Of a stretch of 64,000 bases of DNA, positions 1 to 8,106 are shown piece after piece (the stretch's first letter is position 1; every line of letters begins with the position of its first letter). The position numbers and the translations under genes were made by a program. The notes under the pieces were generated by a model that saw only the letters and a program-made list of their open reading frames with translations, did no database searches and had not been told where the DNA came from. Location: positions 1-64,000 of IMG/VR virus record IMGVR_UViG_3300044987_001050. The stretch is one strand, 5' to 3'. The stretch is from a virus.

Positions 1-2
1 AG

Positions 3-284
3 TGTATTAACAGACGCGGGATTCCAGACCGGGTCTCGTTCGATCATGATCTTCACTTCGAGCACATTAGGCATTTCGTCGAGCACACGATGACAACTGG
101 ATACATCGAGTACGCAAACTTCACGGAGAAGACAGGCAAACACTGCGCTGACTTTCTCGTGAACCGAGTCTTCGAGATTGACTACCCAGCTCCGATTTGT
201 TATGTTCACACCGCGAACCACATCGGCCGCAAAGAAATTCGTAAATCCCTGTTTAGAATAGCAGGCAACAACATCACTTCATGA
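3..284 (+). CDS. cREC-like receiver-fold protein, 5' truncated by window edge
   Basis: The frame is open from the window edge to the stop at 282-284, so the gene starts upstream. Residues read before the first ATG (position 90) include SFDHDLHF. This, together with VHTANHIGRKEI near the end, resembles the cyclic-phosphate-processing receiver (cREC) family, whose members carry a (S)xDHDL motif and a late VHSxNPxGR motif. The ATG at 90 would remove the DHDL half, so it is unlikely to be the true start. It overlaps the next gene by 4 bases (ATGA). The role in the phage is unknown; the family link is from motif memory only. Confidence 0.6.
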   Translation, partial: CINRRGIPDRVSFDHDLHFEHIRHFVEHTMTTGYIEYANFTEKTGKHCADFLVNRVFEIDYPAPICYVHTANHIGRKEIRKSLFRIAGNNITS

Positions 285-811
285 TCAACAAGATATTTTT
301 CGATCTCGACGAGACATTGCTTCATACCGAGGTTAACAACGATCCCGGCCAAGAGTGCTTCGTGCATAAATTCGACGGCTCGGACAAAACATACTACACA
401 ATCTTTCGGCCGAGCGCACTGAGTCTTCTCGCGTTCGCGCGCTCGCTCGTGGGCAATGAGAACGTCTATGCCCTAACAACTGGCACACGTGACTATGCTG
501 AACGCCTCAACGAAGCCGGCAAGTTTGGATGGCGCAACGATCAGATCATCGCGCGAGAAGACATTGAAGCTCATCAGTGGTATGGTGCATACGGCCAGGT
601 CAATTGTAACCAACACAAGACGCTTGCAAACAGCAGGAACGTATTGATCGACAATCTACCTTCTCGCGAAAACGAGAAAAAGATGTCTCTGATAGGGATA
701 GGCATCCCGAGATACATCAAAGTGGAATTCTACTGGGGCGTCAATTTCCCCGATGATCCTTTCGAGGAAGAAGTCAAGGAAGCCCTAACACGTCTACACA
801 ATGAAGAATAG
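281..811 (+). CDS. HAD-superfamily phosphatase, FCP1/NIF-like
   Basis: A 176-aa HAD-fold protein. The nucleophile motif is at residues 8-12 (DLDET), the motif II threonine lies in LTTGT (65-69), a candidate motif III lysine is K113, and IDN (123-125) fits motif IV. This order and the short spacing resemble the cap-less FCP1/NIF-like branch, which removes phosphate from proteins or small molecules. The substrate cannot be told from sequence. ATGA overlap with the receiver-like gene upstream suggests translational coupling. Confidence 0.75.
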   Translation: MINKIFFDLDETLLHTEVNNDPGQECFVHKFDGSDKTYYTIFRPSALSLLAFARSLVGNENVYALTTGTRDYAERLNEAGKFGWRNDQIIAREDIEAHQWYGAYGQVNCNQHKTLANSRNVLIDNLPSRENEKKMSLIGIGIPRYIKVEFYWGVNFPDDPFEEEVKEALTRLHNEE

Positions 812-1091
812 AACAATCATCACGTGCATCGTCTATACCGAAATGGAACTGAACGCGGATTCGCGTGTTATCGGCTGGTGGTCTACTATTGAAGACGCTT
901 TGATCGGTCTCGGGCACTTCGGAGACGAATGCAAATGGTCATACGCGCTCTTCGAAGAATTCTACGAGGGCTTTCATCCATGGACTAGGCAAAAGATGTG
1001 GATGAAGTATGACAACACTGATCACGAATGGAAAGTTTATCATCCAGAAGAAAGCGACTTTACTCGCTGCATCAACCACGCCATTGGTTGA
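801..1091 (+). CDS. Hypothetical protein, Trp/Tyr-rich
   Basis: A 96-aa acidic, aromatic-rich soluble protein (for example residues 25-28 GWWS and a later FHPWTRQKMWMKYD stretch). No family recognised. It starts inside the last codons of the HAD gene (11-base overlap), so the two are probably co-translated. Confidence 0.6.
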   Translation: MKNRTIITCIVYTEMELNADSRVIGWWSTIEDALIGLGHFGDECKWSYALFEEFYEGFHPWTRQKMWMKYDNTDHEWKVYHPEESDFTRCINHAIG

Positions 1092-1103
1092 TAAATACTA
1101 CTG

Positions 1104-1241
1104 ATGTATGAGGTAGATGATGAACAACCAATCTATACACGTCTTGATAAGATACTAATCGTAATCGTCGGCTTTCTTTTTAGCTTAATCGTAATTTGCT
1201 GCTTCTGTTCTTATGAACTCTATTCCTTCTTCAACCCCTAA
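1104..1241 (+). CDS. Small single-pass membrane protein (45 aa)
   Basis: A 45-aa frame with a charged N-terminus (MYEVDDEQ) followed by one strongly hydrophobic helix (ILIVIVGFLFSLIVICC). Its end overlaps the start of the SLOG gene at 1213 by 29 bases. It fills an otherwise empty gap and resembles other tiny one-helix membrane proteins in this window. Function unknown. Confidence 0.5.
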   Translation: MYEVDDEQPIYTRLDKILIVIVGFLFSLIVICCFCSYELYSFFNP

Positions 1242-1770
1242 GCGATACTACGCGGGCATCGGTTCTCGTGAGACGCCTCTCGCGGTCCGGAAGCAGATGA
1301 CGAGTCTCGCTGAAATACTCGAAGGATTCTATGGGTTTACGTTGCGGTCGGGTAATGCTGATGGAGCTGACCAAGCATTCGCTCTTGGTGTAGATACTAA
1401 AGCAGATATCTGGTTGCCGTGGCCAACATTCAATAAAGAGTTTCGTAAGGTCAAGCCACTACATAACTACATCGAGATATCTGATTATGACGTGGAAGCA
1501 GAAACTTCTGTTAATGCGTACCATCCCAAGGGACCACTTCTCGGGCCCAAGTCGAGACAGTTCATGGCTCGTAATTATCGGCAAGTGATTGGCCTGAATG
1601 AGCCCAACTCCGAGTTCGTCATCGCATGGACCGAAGGCGGCGCAATGGCAGGCGGAACTGCTCAAGCGATGCGTATCGCTAAGAAGCATAACATCACGGT
1701 CGTCAACATGTTCGGTGATGTTTCGGCACAGCAAGTCATCGACTACCTTTCAATCTGGCATGAGCTCTAA
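1213..1770 (+). CDS. SLOG-domain protein, DprA-like nucleotide-binding fold
   Basis: A 185-aa protein with GIGSRETP at residues 15-22 and RSGNADGADQAF at 45-56, the two glycine-rich signatures of phage SLOG/DprA-like Rossmann proteins. A second glycine-rich stretch (TEGGAMAGGTAQA) follows near residue 140. SLOG domains bind nucleotides or nucleotide-derived signals, and DprA itself loads RecA on ssDNA. This stand-alone phage form lacks the extra DprA domains. In a genome rich in NAD/ADP-ribose enzymes, a nucleotide-ligand role is plausible but is inference. Confidence 0.75.
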   Translation: MNSIPSSTPKRYYAGIGSRETPLAVRKQMTSLAEILEGFYGFTLRSGNADGADQAFALGVDTKADIWLPWPTFNKEFRKVKPLHNYIEISDYDVEAETSVNAYHPKGPLLGPKSRQFMARNYRQVIGLNEPNSEFVIAWTEGGAMAGGTAQAMRIAKKHNITVVNMFGDVSAQQVIDYLSIWHEL

Positions 1771-2143
1771 ACCCAAGACAAAGCTTTATTGGCTTCACGA
1801 TGTCTCAAAGGAGACTCTGTTAACCATGGGAGTAAGACCCTCTTCTATCTGCGAGAACATTACGGTAGACAGCCTTACTCAGTGCGAGATGACACTGTCT
1901 CAAGCGAAGTCGCTCATCCCTAAAGAGACTCCTTACTGCTACAAAACTATCGGCATGGGCGATGGGAAACCAAAGTTCGTGTACTGCCCTTACTGGGACA
2001 AGATTCAGCAGTTCCCTCATCAAGGAAATGGTTACTGCCACTTCATGGCAAAAGGCGATGATGCAATGGGCGGTCTGCTCTGGGATCAGATCAAGGAGTG
2101 CGGAGTTTCAGACGATCCCGGCCCTGAGCCTGATGACTTTTAG
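1760..2143 (+). CDS. Hypothetical protein
   Basis: A 127-aa protein starting MSSKPKTKLYWLHDV, with the ATG inside the stop region of the SLOG gene. The frame is open further upstream, but that part shadows the SLOG gene, so the ATG at 1760 is preferred. Several Cys/His residues (CYKT, CPYW, GNGYCHFM) could bind metal, and the C-terminus is acidic (DDPGPEPDDF). No family recognised. Confidence 0.6.
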   Translation: MSSKPKTKLYWLHDVSKETLLTMGVRPSSICENITVDSLTQCEMTLSQAKSLIPKETPYCYKTIGMGDGKPKFVYCPYWDKIQQFPHQGNGYCHFMAKGDDAMGGLLWDQIKECGVSDDPGPEPDDF

Positions 2144-2144
2144 A

Positions 2145-2173
2145 TTTACTTTTCGTCCTTGATTTGATACAAT
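2145..2173 (+). promoter_or_regulatory. Sigma70-type promoter for RNA ligase 1
   Basis: TTTACT (2145-2150), 17-base spacer, TACAAT (2168-2173), with an extended -10 TGA just before it. The predicted start is about 2180, only a couple of bases before the ATG at 2182, so the mRNA should be nearly leaderless. Confidence 0.8.
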
Positions 2174-2181
2174 ACTTCATA

Positions 2182-3276
2182 ATGATACTCCCTGACCAAG
2201 AAACCTTTGACTACAAAGAGTGCACCATTGGCGGTGACCTTTGCTGGCTAATTCAGCCGCAGCGCATGGGTGTAAAGTGGACTGATGAGAATGCGCGGTT
2301 TCGTTCTGCGATAGTTCGTCAGTCAGACAACCTGGTTATCTCTCAGGGGTTCCGCAAGTTTGTTAACTTCCATGAGACTCCATCATTTGAGCCATGGCAA
2401 AATCAATGGCCTGTTGAAGCGCGTCACAAGATCGACGGATCGCTTCTGATTGTCTCCAAGTACAAAGGCGAACTTATCATCCGCACCCGTGGAACCATCG
2501 ATGCTCGCAAGATGCCGAACGGCCATGAGATTGATTTGCTAATCGAGAAGCATCCGGATGCATTTGACAACGGATGGCTTAACCGCGAGATGCATTCATT
2601 CTTGTTTGAGTGGACTACTCCAACAAACATCATCGTGATCCGTGAAGACACGAAGCCCACGCTTCGACTGATCGGTATTGTTGATCATGCGACCGCTTGG
2701 TATGAAAACCAAACTACACTCGACATCGTTGCTGAAAAGCTGAATGTTCTTCGACCGCTTCCGTATGACTTCAAGAATGTCATCGAGTGCCGATCAACAG
2801 TGATGCCTTGGAAGGGCAAGGAAGGTGTCGTGATCTATTCACCATGCGGACAAATCCTCAAGAAGTTTAAGTCTACTGAGTACAACGATATGCACCGTTT
2901 GGCTGCAGGTCTATCAACTATCGGCGGTATCCTCGAGACCTATCTGAATGCCCCTGAGTACTTCGAGACAGTTGATGAGTTCCGAACGTATGTTGAAACT
3001 ACCGCTGACTTTGAAATAGCGGAGCGCAACATGCCTTTCATTGAGAGCGTGATTGATGCTTATGAGCATGTCCTCAATAATATGCAACTAGGTCAGATGT
3101 TTGTTGATAACATGCTAGAGGATGGATGGCCTATAGCCGTTGCTGATCAAGCAAAGCATATCATCAAGCATCTCAGCCAGTATCCACGCGCCTTCGCATT
3201 CAACCATCTTCACAAGCGCCCCGTTGAGAAGCAACTCATCAAGAACGCAATGAAACACCACCTCGGCATCCGATGA
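2182..3276 (+). CDS. rnlA: T4 Rnl1-like RNA ligase
   Basis: A 364-aa ATP-dependent RNA ligase of the T4 RnlA type, which seals 5'-phosphate to 3'-OH RNA ends, for example in tRNA cut by host anticodon nucleases. Motif I is KIDGS (83-87, adenylated lysine K83). Motif IIIa is LFEW (141-144), motif IV is EGVVIY (214-219) and motif V is KKFK (227-230). The start at 2182 is chosen over an upstream TTG (2164) because that TTG lies within the promoter -10 region. The following STEYNDMHRL fits the Rnl1 C-terminal domain start. No partner polynucleotide kinase is seen next to it. Confidence 0.85.
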   Translation: MILPDQETFDYKECTIGGDLCWLIQPQRMGVKWTDENARFRSAIVRQSDNLVISQGFRKFVNFHETPSFEPWQNQWPVEARHKIDGSLLIVSKYKGELIIRTRGTIDARKMPNGHEIDLLIEKHPDAFDNGWLNREMHSFLFEWTTPTNIIVIREDTKPTLRLIGIVDHATAWYENQTTLDIVAEKLNVLRPLPYDFKNVIECRSTVMPWKGKEGVVIYSPCGQILKKFKSTEYNDMHRLAAGLSTIGGILETYLNAPEYFETVDEFRTYVETTADFEIAERNMPFIESVIDAYEHVLNNMQLGQMFVDNMLEDGWPIAVADQAKHIIKHLSQYPRAFAFNHLHKRPVEKQLIKNAMKHHLGIR

Positions 3277-3662
3277 AAAAGATAACACACTTTGAGCGAG
3301 ACGATGGTCGTATCTTCGGCAAGAATGAGAATGGAACTTTCTCGCTTCTTCCAGTGGATCCTGACCACCTCAACCATGAGTATACTGAGGAGGCATTGCT
3401 GAGATGCAAGCCCGAGATTCAGCCTGTTTATGAAAAGTGCGGATGCCATTTCTGCACTGAAATAATCCCAAGAGAGCAACGGATTCGTGAAGCGTTGCCG
3501 CCTTCGCTGCACGCAGATCTTGAGTACATCCTATCTGCATACGGAGCAGACTCGCTTGACAAGGATGTCGCCGAAGCGAAACTCGATGGCGAATGGCCAG
3601 GCTGGGAATGGATGAAAGAAGCAAAGGAGAAACAGCATGAAATACTTTCCACTAAACTTTGA
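3273..3662 (+). CDS. Hypothetical protein with CxC/CHFC cysteines
   Basis: A 129-aa protein overlapping the RNA ligase stop by 4 bases. It has a cysteine cluster (CGCHFC) and an IPREQRIREALPP stretch. The spacing could hold a metal, but no full zinc motif is evident. No family recognised. Confidence 0.6.
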   Translation: MKKITHFERDDGRIFGKNENGTFSLLPVDPDHLNHEYTEEALLRCKPEIQPVYEKCGCHFCTEIIPREQRIREALPPSLHADLEYILSAYGADSLDKDVAEAKLDGEWPGWEWMKEAKEKQHEILSTKL

Positions 3663-4179
3663 ATACAACCAAGGCATTCCGATTAACTCCCACCCAGGAG
3701 CATTTGGCGCTGCCCGCAAATTTAACTTCCACGAGGGTGTTGATCTCTACGGAAAGGCCGGAACCTTTGTCTATGCAATCAATCCGGGTGTTGTCATCTC
3801 GAACGAACGATTCACTGGTCCTGATGTAGGCCATCCTTGGTGGCTATCTACTGATGCTGTCACGATCAAATCTGACACTGAGTACTTCGTGTATGGCGAA
3901 CTTAAGTCAGCTCTTAAGGTTGGCCATGTCGTTAGTGCAGGCGACTGCATTGGCGTGCTAGTTCCCGTTCTTCCGCCTGAGAAGATTCGTGCCGACATTC
4001 CTAAGCATTCGAACGTGATGCTTCACCTTGAGAAGTGGAACTTCAAGTATAACGAATCAATTGGGTGGCGAGCATGGACAACTCGCGAGAATAGACCCGA
4101 ATGGCTTGAAGATCCAACTAATGATCTCATCGAAGTCCTACTTTCAAAACACCGCCGTATAGAACTACTTACCGTATGA
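3637..4179 (+). CDS. M23-like (LytM) metallopeptidase fold protein
   Basis: A 180-aa protein with HEGVDLYG at 32-39, matching the first zinc-binding motif (HxGxD) of M23 endopeptidases. The beta-barrel pattern AGTFVYAINPGVV follows, and HLE at 130-132 is similar to the second motif (HxH). M23 enzymes cut peptide cross-links in murein. The second motif is imperfect, so activity is uncertain. There is no signal peptide or wall-binding domain, so a cytosolic or holin-assisted role is possible. It overlaps both neighbours. Confidence 0.6.
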   Translation: MKYFPLNFEYNQGIPINSHPGAFGAARKFNFHEGVDLYGKAGTFVYAINPGVVISNERFTGPDVGHPWWLSTDAVTIKSDTEYFVYGELKSALKVGHVVSAGDCIGVLVPVLPPEKIRADIPKHSNVMLHLEKWNFKYNESIGWRAWTTRENRPEWLEDPTNDLIEVLLSKHRRIELLTV

Positions 4180-4322
4180 AACGGCCTGAAGGAACATTTA
4201 GATTATGCGATGCTGAGAATTTCGCCGTTCAATCAGCAAAGTTGTTTGTCGGCTTTATGAAATTCTGTTGGATTTCCATAGTAGCAGGCAGTATTTTAGT
4301 CATCATCAGTCAACACACATGA
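4176..4322 (+). CDS. Small membrane protein (48 aa)
   Basis: A 48-aa frame linked by ATGA overlaps to both neighbours. The C-terminal half is one hydrophobic helix (FCWISIVAGSILVIIS); the N-terminus is polar and basic. The tight coupling supports a real gene. Function unknown; holin-like accessory or host-membrane modifier are options without evidence. Confidence 0.5.
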   Translation: MKRPEGTFRLCDAENFAVQSAKLFVGFMKFCWISIVAGSILVIISQHT

Positions 4323-4546
4323 ACAGCCAAGAACTATTTGAAGACCGCGTCTTCTGTGATTATTTCATCAAAGGGATTTCCTTTGCTGAGCCCAGACAAT
4401 TTGCGGACACACGTAACGACCTCTTCAAGGACAAGCTCTGTGAGCGAACTCCTAATGGACTAGATTATGTTAGGCCAGAGATCAGCGCGATGTGGAACGG
4501 CTGGAAGCTCGCAATCAAATTTCACGACCGACTAACTCATGAGTAA
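4319..4546 (+). CDS. Hypothetical protein (75 aa)
   Basis: Starts MNSQELFEDRVF at the ATGA overlap with the small membrane protein; an earlier in-frame ATG (4268) would lie deep inside that gene. Soluble, mixed charge, with a MWNGWKLAIKFHDR tail often seen in phage proteins of unknown role. Confidence 0.6.
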   Translation: MNSQELFEDRVFCDYFIKGISFAEPRQFADTRNDLFKDKLCERTPNGLDYVRPEISAMWNGWKLAIKFHDRLTHE

Positions 4547-4796
4547 CCATCCGCAATACACGCGCGTCCTGCGCTTGCCTAACAATTCATCAATACTCAA
4601 GACTCGCGAGATTGAACTCGCAGACTTTGTCTACACAGGCGTTGACGAAGAAATGGACACGGCTCTTGTCATAAAGAATCGGTATGGCCCGAGCGGAAGA
4701 ATGAGTCTAGCTCGCGCTCGTGAATGGATGACTCATACTCTTTGGTATGATGTTATTCAAGAGAACCAAAACCCGTGCAATGAAATCCCTCTTTAG
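4539..4796 (+). CDS. Hypothetical protein (85 aa)
   Basis: An 85-aa soluble protein overlapping the previous gene by 8 bases. No recognised domain. It is the last gene before a promoter at 4800. Confidence 0.55.
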   Translation: MSNHPQYTRVLRLPNNSSILKTREIELADFVYTGVDEEMDTALVIKNRYGPSGRMSLARAREWMTHTLWYDVIQENQNPCNEIPL

Positions 4797-4799
4797 TGA

Positions 4800-4828
4800 T
4801 TTACATTCAGCTAAATGTGTGATAAGAT
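4800..4828 (+). promoter_or_regulatory. Sigma70-type promoter
   Basis: TTTACA (4800-4805), 17-base spacer ending GTGA, TAAGAT (4823-4828). It lies directly after the stop of the upstream gene and about 20 bases before the ATG at 4849. It probably drives the run of genes that includes coaB and coaC. Confidence 0.75.
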
Positions 4829-4848
4829 TCAACTGAACTAAAACCAAT

Positions 4849-5121
4849 ATGTGGCCATTCAATAAAAAGAAAATCGTGAAGCCTGCTACTCCTCAGCGCA
4901 GACGCTATGACAATGACTCAAACTCCAACGCATCTGCTATGATTGCTGCGGATACATTGCTTGACACTGTTATGCTCGCGTCTGTAATGTCAGACCCAGC
5001 ACCAGTCTATCACAATCACGCCGAGGCTTATGACTGCGGATCGTCATACAGTTCTGGCTCGTCATACGACTCAGGCAGCAGCGATTGCGGTGGGTGTGAC
5101 TGTGGAGGAGGAGGCGACTAA
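4849..5121 (+). CDS. Small protein with Ser/Gly/Cys-rich tail
   Basis: A 90-aa protein with a basic N-terminus (MWPFNKKK) and a tail rich in Ser, Gly and Cys ending CGGCDCGGGGD. The repeated SSYSSGSSYDSGSS-type tail ending in a Cys/Gly cluster may bind metal or be disordered. First gene after the promoter at 4800. Function unknown. Confidence 0.6.
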   Translation: MWPFNKKKIVKPATPQRRRYDNDSNSNASAMIAADTLLDTVMLASVMSDPAPVYHNHAEAYDCGSSYSSGSSYDSGSSDCGGCDCGGGGD

Positions 5122-5122
5122 T

Positions 5123-5944
5123 ATGTCAGAACTTTCAGACAGACTCGAAACGGCTGAGATGCTGAACTTTGGTAATCCCGTCAACTACGCCGGGCCTTAT
5201 TACCAAAACACCATCTCTGTTATTCGGAAGTCGGACTTCGACTTTTTCCAGCCATACATCAGAGCGGCTCGGTCCGATCGAAAGAAGGACGCCGCTCTTG
5301 CTGAAGAAGTTCGACAACTTCCAGGCAGACTGTTTGATCGACTATTTTTCTTCGATGCCGGGTATAGTTATGTGCTGCCCGATAAAGTCTTGGAAAGTGC
5401 TGAGCAAATTCATAAGTACTTTGTTTCCAATCACCACATTCTGATTGGGCCGCAGTGCAAATACTCAGGCCAGTACATTCATCGTGATGGTGACGTCTCT
5501 GATAGGAATAACATCTTCAATGAATTGGTAACCACCGCTAACTATAAATTCTTCGGGCGGTCTTCGCTTATCGTTGAAGGAGTAGAGTTCTTTGTTAGGA
5601 TGTTCCGAGTCGAAGGCGAGTATGATCTTCCTTGGCTCACGGTCTATCCGCGGAAAATGCGCGGGATTCTGCTCGGCATTTACAACTCGGATGATGAAGA
5701 CAACGATGAGTATCACGACATTCTTCACTTCTTCGATCAAGAGACAGGCGAGTTTGATTATGAGTCAGGCATCATCTTTGCTAAGGATGTTGACGACGAC
5801 GAAGAAGTTGAACGTGAGATCGAAGACTGGGTTCACGAGTATGTCGACCCTGAAGACGACAACGTAACCATCACAGTTGTCGAAGATGAGCGAGGGTCGC
5901 CTGTCAAACTCGACAACGCTCTCACAGTAACAATTGACTTATGA
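5123..5944 (+). CDS. Hypothetical acidic protein
   Basis: A 273-aa acidic protein (start MSELSDRLETAEM at 5123; the open frame upstream is a shadow of the previous gene). The C-terminal third is strongly acidic (DDEDNDEYHD, DVDDDEEVEREIED). No family recognised. It overlaps coaB by 4 bases, so it belongs to the same operon. Confidence 0.6.
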   Translation: MSELSDRLETAEMLNFGNPVNYAGPYYQNTISVIRKSDFDFFQPYIRAARSDRKKDAALAEEVRQLPGRLFDRLFFFDAGYSYVLPDKVLESAEQIHKYFVSNHHILIGPQCKYSGQYIHRDGDVSDRNNIFNELVTTANYKFFGRSSLIVEGVEFFVRMFRVEGEYDLPWLTVYPRKMRGILLGIYNSDDEDNDEYHDILHFFDQETGEFDYESGIIFAKDVDDDEEVEREIEDWVHEYVDPEDDNVTITVVEDERGSPVKLDNALTVTIDL

Positions 5945-6606
5945 AGACACTAATCACATCAGGCGGATGCAAGGTTCCGATCGACGATGTTCGCCACATC
6001 GGTAACTTTTCGTCGGGACGCTACGGCATCGAGATCGCAAAGGGATTCACTGATTACACAGATGAAGTAATCTTGTTCCGCGAAAAGGGATCGGCATTCT
6101 TTGATGAGAACTGGTGTGACCTGCATAACGCAGAAGACACTTTCACCAACATGGAGTATCGTGATTACTTCGAGTATCTCGAAGTGAAAAAGATCATCAC
6201 GCAGTGGAGGCCTGATGTCATCATCTCAGCCGCGGCTATTTCCGATTATATCGTGGATAAGACAGAAGGCAAGATCTCATCGGCTGGCGATGAACTTGTG
6301 ATCCGGCTTCGCAAAGGCGAGAAGGTCATTCAGTCGTTCCGTGCGCTTGCTCCGAATGCAATCATCGTCGGATTCAAACTGCTCGTCTCGCCGACTGATG
6401 ACGAGAAGTGGATGGCAATCAACAAAGTCTTTGACTCAGGCGTGAACTACGTCGTCTATAACGACCTAACAGAACTGAGAAAAGGCAATCCTCAGCGATA
6501 CGTTTATCGGCGTGACTCGCTCGGCATCATTCTCGCGGGCGTCTTGCAACGTGGCTGGGAACTCGCGAATATCGTCGAAGACAAATTCAAAGGGAAGATT
6601 CTATGA
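5941..6606 (+). CDS. coaB: Phosphopantothenate--cysteine ligase-like (CoaB domain)
   Basis: A 221-aa stand-alone CoaB domain. In CoA synthesis CoaB joins 4'-phosphopantothenate to cysteine using CTP or ATP. Visible motifs are ITSGG at 5-9, PIDDVRHIGNFSSG at 13-26 (the nucleotide-binding VR.I.N.SSG signature), AAAISDY at 97-103 and VGFKL at 143-147. In most bacteria CoaB is fused behind CoaC; here it is separate and placed before coaC, overlapping it by 4 bases. Together the pair covers both steps from phosphopantothenate to phosphopantetheine. A phage role in boosting CoA or a related thiol is inference. Confidence 0.85.
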   Translation: MKTLITSGGCKVPIDDVRHIGNFSSGRYGIEIAKGFTDYTDEVILFREKGSAFFDENWCDLHNAEDTFTNMEYRDYFEYLEVKKIITQWRPDVIISAAAISDYIVDKTEGKISSAGDELVIRLRKGEKVIQSFRALAPNAIIVGFKLLVSPTDDEKWMAINKVFDSGVNYVVYNDLTELRKGNPQRYVYRRDSLGIILAGVLQRGWELANIVEDKFKGKIL

Positions 6607-7154
6607 AAATTTTGTTAGGAGTCACAGGTTCAATCGCATCAGTCCTAACAGACAAGATGCTTAGCGAGTTGTCGGCTGCAGGCCATACGACGGCACTTGT
6701 AGTAACACTGTCTGCACTAAAGATCGGCGAGAACTATTCGAAGGAAGTCGAAAGCCTTAAGAATTCAGACGCATACTATGATGACACACATGAGTGGTCT
6801 CGGTACAAAACTGATCAAGAGGTACTTCACATCGGGCTGACTAAGTGGGCCGACATTTTCGTCGTTGCTCCATGCTCAGCTAACACGCTCGCAAAGATTG
6901 CAAATGGGCTGTGTGACAATCTCCTAACATGTTGCGCTCGCGCGTGGCCAATCGAGAAGAAGAGAATGATCATCGCTCCTGCAATGAATACCCAAATGTG
7001 GAAGCATCCAATCACTCATGAGCATGTGCATGCCGTGAAGCAATGGGATGTCGAGATCGTCTATCCTCAAACCAAGAAACTTTACTGTGGAGATGAAGGG
7101 CCTGGTGCAATGGCTGATATCTCCGACATCCTCAAACGAATAGACTACCAATGA
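6603..7154 (+). CDS. coaC: Phosphopantothenoylcysteine decarboxylase-like flavoprotein (CoaC)
   Basis: A 183-aa HFCD-family flavoprotein. CoaC decarboxylates phosphopantothenoylcysteine to 4'-phosphopantetheine using FMN. Signatures are VTGSIAS (7-13), HIGLTKWAD (76-84, with catalytic-type H76), APCSANTLAK (89-98, the PASANT motif), PAMNTQMW (126-133) and CGDEGPGAM (162-170, with the active-site Cys region). All key elements are intact. Split order coaB-coaC suggests acquisition or rearrangement. Related HFCD enzymes act on peptidyl cysteines, but the coaB neighbour favours CoA. Confidence 0.88.
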   Translation: MKILLGVTGSIASVLTDKMLSELSAAGHTTALVVTLSALKIGENYSKEVESLKNSDAYYDDTHEWSRYKTDQEVLHIGLTKWADIFVVAPCSANTLAKIANGLCDNLLTCCARAWPIEKKRMIIAPAMNTQMWKHPITHEHVHAVKQWDVEIVYPQTKKLYCGDEGPGAMADISDILKRIDYQ

Positions 7155-7486
7155 GCGTCCACGACGAACACCGCAGAACTTACACTTGCTCTCGATGCAA
7201 GCAAACATTCCGTGCAGGATCTGAATACTTGCACGGCACAGGAATATGCACACCCACACTCGCTGATATGGCACTAGCAGAAGCAAACAAGAAACCCGCG
7301 GCAGTACCAGCTCCGCGACGCAATCTCGCGCTCGAGAATTACATCGCGTTAGGACAGGCTATCGAGGATTCAGGCGGGAGACCGTTTGTCGTTCTCGAAC
7401 AGTTCAAGCCTTTACTCGACATTCTAGCGTCCAACAAGATCTCAATCAAAGCAAAGCATGAATCCGCTCTCCTTCAGAATCCGTGA
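7151..7486 (+). CDS. Zn-finger-like hypothetical protein
   Basis: A 111-aa protein with CSRCKQTF followed by H and C (YLHGTGICTP), a probable CxxC...HxxxxxC zinc finger at residues 13-33. The rest is helical with no recognised domain. ATGA overlap with coaC. Confidence 0.6.
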   Translation: MSVHDEHRRTYTCSRCKQTFRAGSEYLHGTGICTPTLADMALAEANKKPAAVPAPRRNLALENYIALGQAIEDSGGRPFVVLEQFKPLLDILASNKISIKAKHESALLQNP

Positions 7487-7838
7487 TATTGCAAACAACT
7501 GCTTTGAGTATCATCAAGTAGGATGCCGCCAATTCTTGATAGGTCTCGATGGTATTGTCTATGACGGGCAAGGAAATCCGTATGACGAGAAATACATCAT
7601 CAATCGGTGGTGCGGACTCGTAACATATCTGTCCGACTATATCTATGAAGGCGACATGGTTGAATACTATCAGGGCTCGGGGTTCTCGTCCCGTGGGCCT
7701 TACTTCGCAACAATCGAGTTCTTCAATTACGGCTGGTGCTTTCGAGAGAAGGGCGGCTTCTTTCCAACGCCAATGTACAATGTTGAAGACATTCGCGTGA
7801 TCGGAAACATTTATGACGGACTTAACAAAGATGAATGA
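7458..7838 (+). CDS. YopX-family protein
   Basis: A 126-aa protein with the YopX layout: YLSDYIYEGDMVEYY around residues 57-71 and a closing VIGNIYDG near 114-121. YopX proteins are common small phage and prophage proteins of unknown biochemical role. A second copy is at 10868. It overlaps both neighbours. Confidence 0.7.
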   Translation: MNPLSFRIRDIANNCFEYHQVGCRQFLIGLDGIVYDGQGNPYDEKYIINRWCGLVTYLSDYIYEGDMVEYYQGSGFSSRGPYFATIEFFNYGWCFREKGGFFPTPMYNVEDIRVIGNIYDGLNKDE

Positions 7839-8064
7839 TAACGCGCTAGAAATACTAAACGCGATTCGACGGCAGCTGCCGGTTGGCTACATTCCTAATC
7901 ACACAAACGAGAACTTGCCAGCGATGGTTGCATATCACGTTGAACGATCCGCAAGGTTAGGCAAGATTGAGGATGAAGCATCCGCCATGCTTGAAGACGA
8001 TGATGGCATCGACATTAAAACAGCGATTCAGTTCCTAGCAGAAATCGTTGATGCGGCTGATTGA
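7831..8064 (+). CDS. Hypothetical protein (77 aa)
   Basis: A small acidic helical protein starting MNDNALEILNAIRRQL. An alternative ATG at 7813 would add six residues and more overlap. The sequence VGYIPNHTNENLPAMVAYHVE is of a type common in phage early genes. No function known. Confidence 0.55.
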   Translation: MNDNALEILNAIRRQLPVGYIPNHTNENLPAMVAYHVERSARLGKIEDEASAMLEDDDGIDIKTAIQFLAEIVDAAD

Positions 8065-8072
8065 TTTTCGTA

Positions 8073-8101
8073 TTTACATTCGTGCATTGATTTGATACAA
8101 T
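8073..8101 (+). promoter_or_regulatory. Sigma70-type promoter
   Basis: TTTACA (8073-8078), 17-base spacer ending TTTGA, TACAAT (8096-8101). The ATG at 8107 begins 6 bases after the -10 box, where transcription should start, so the mRNA is predicted leaderless. It is nearly the same promoter as the one at 2145. Confidence 0.85.
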
Positions 8102-8106
8102 TCGGC

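Noticed and set aside
1598-1759. N-terminal extension of the 1760 gene
   Set aside because: This part overlaps the SLOG gene and reads as Ser-rich shadow; the ATG at 1760 is sufficient.
2164-2181. TTG start for the Rnl1-like ligase
   Set aside because: It falls in the promoter -10 region; the same applies to TTG starts at 8092, 11661, 21814, 23478 and 28751.
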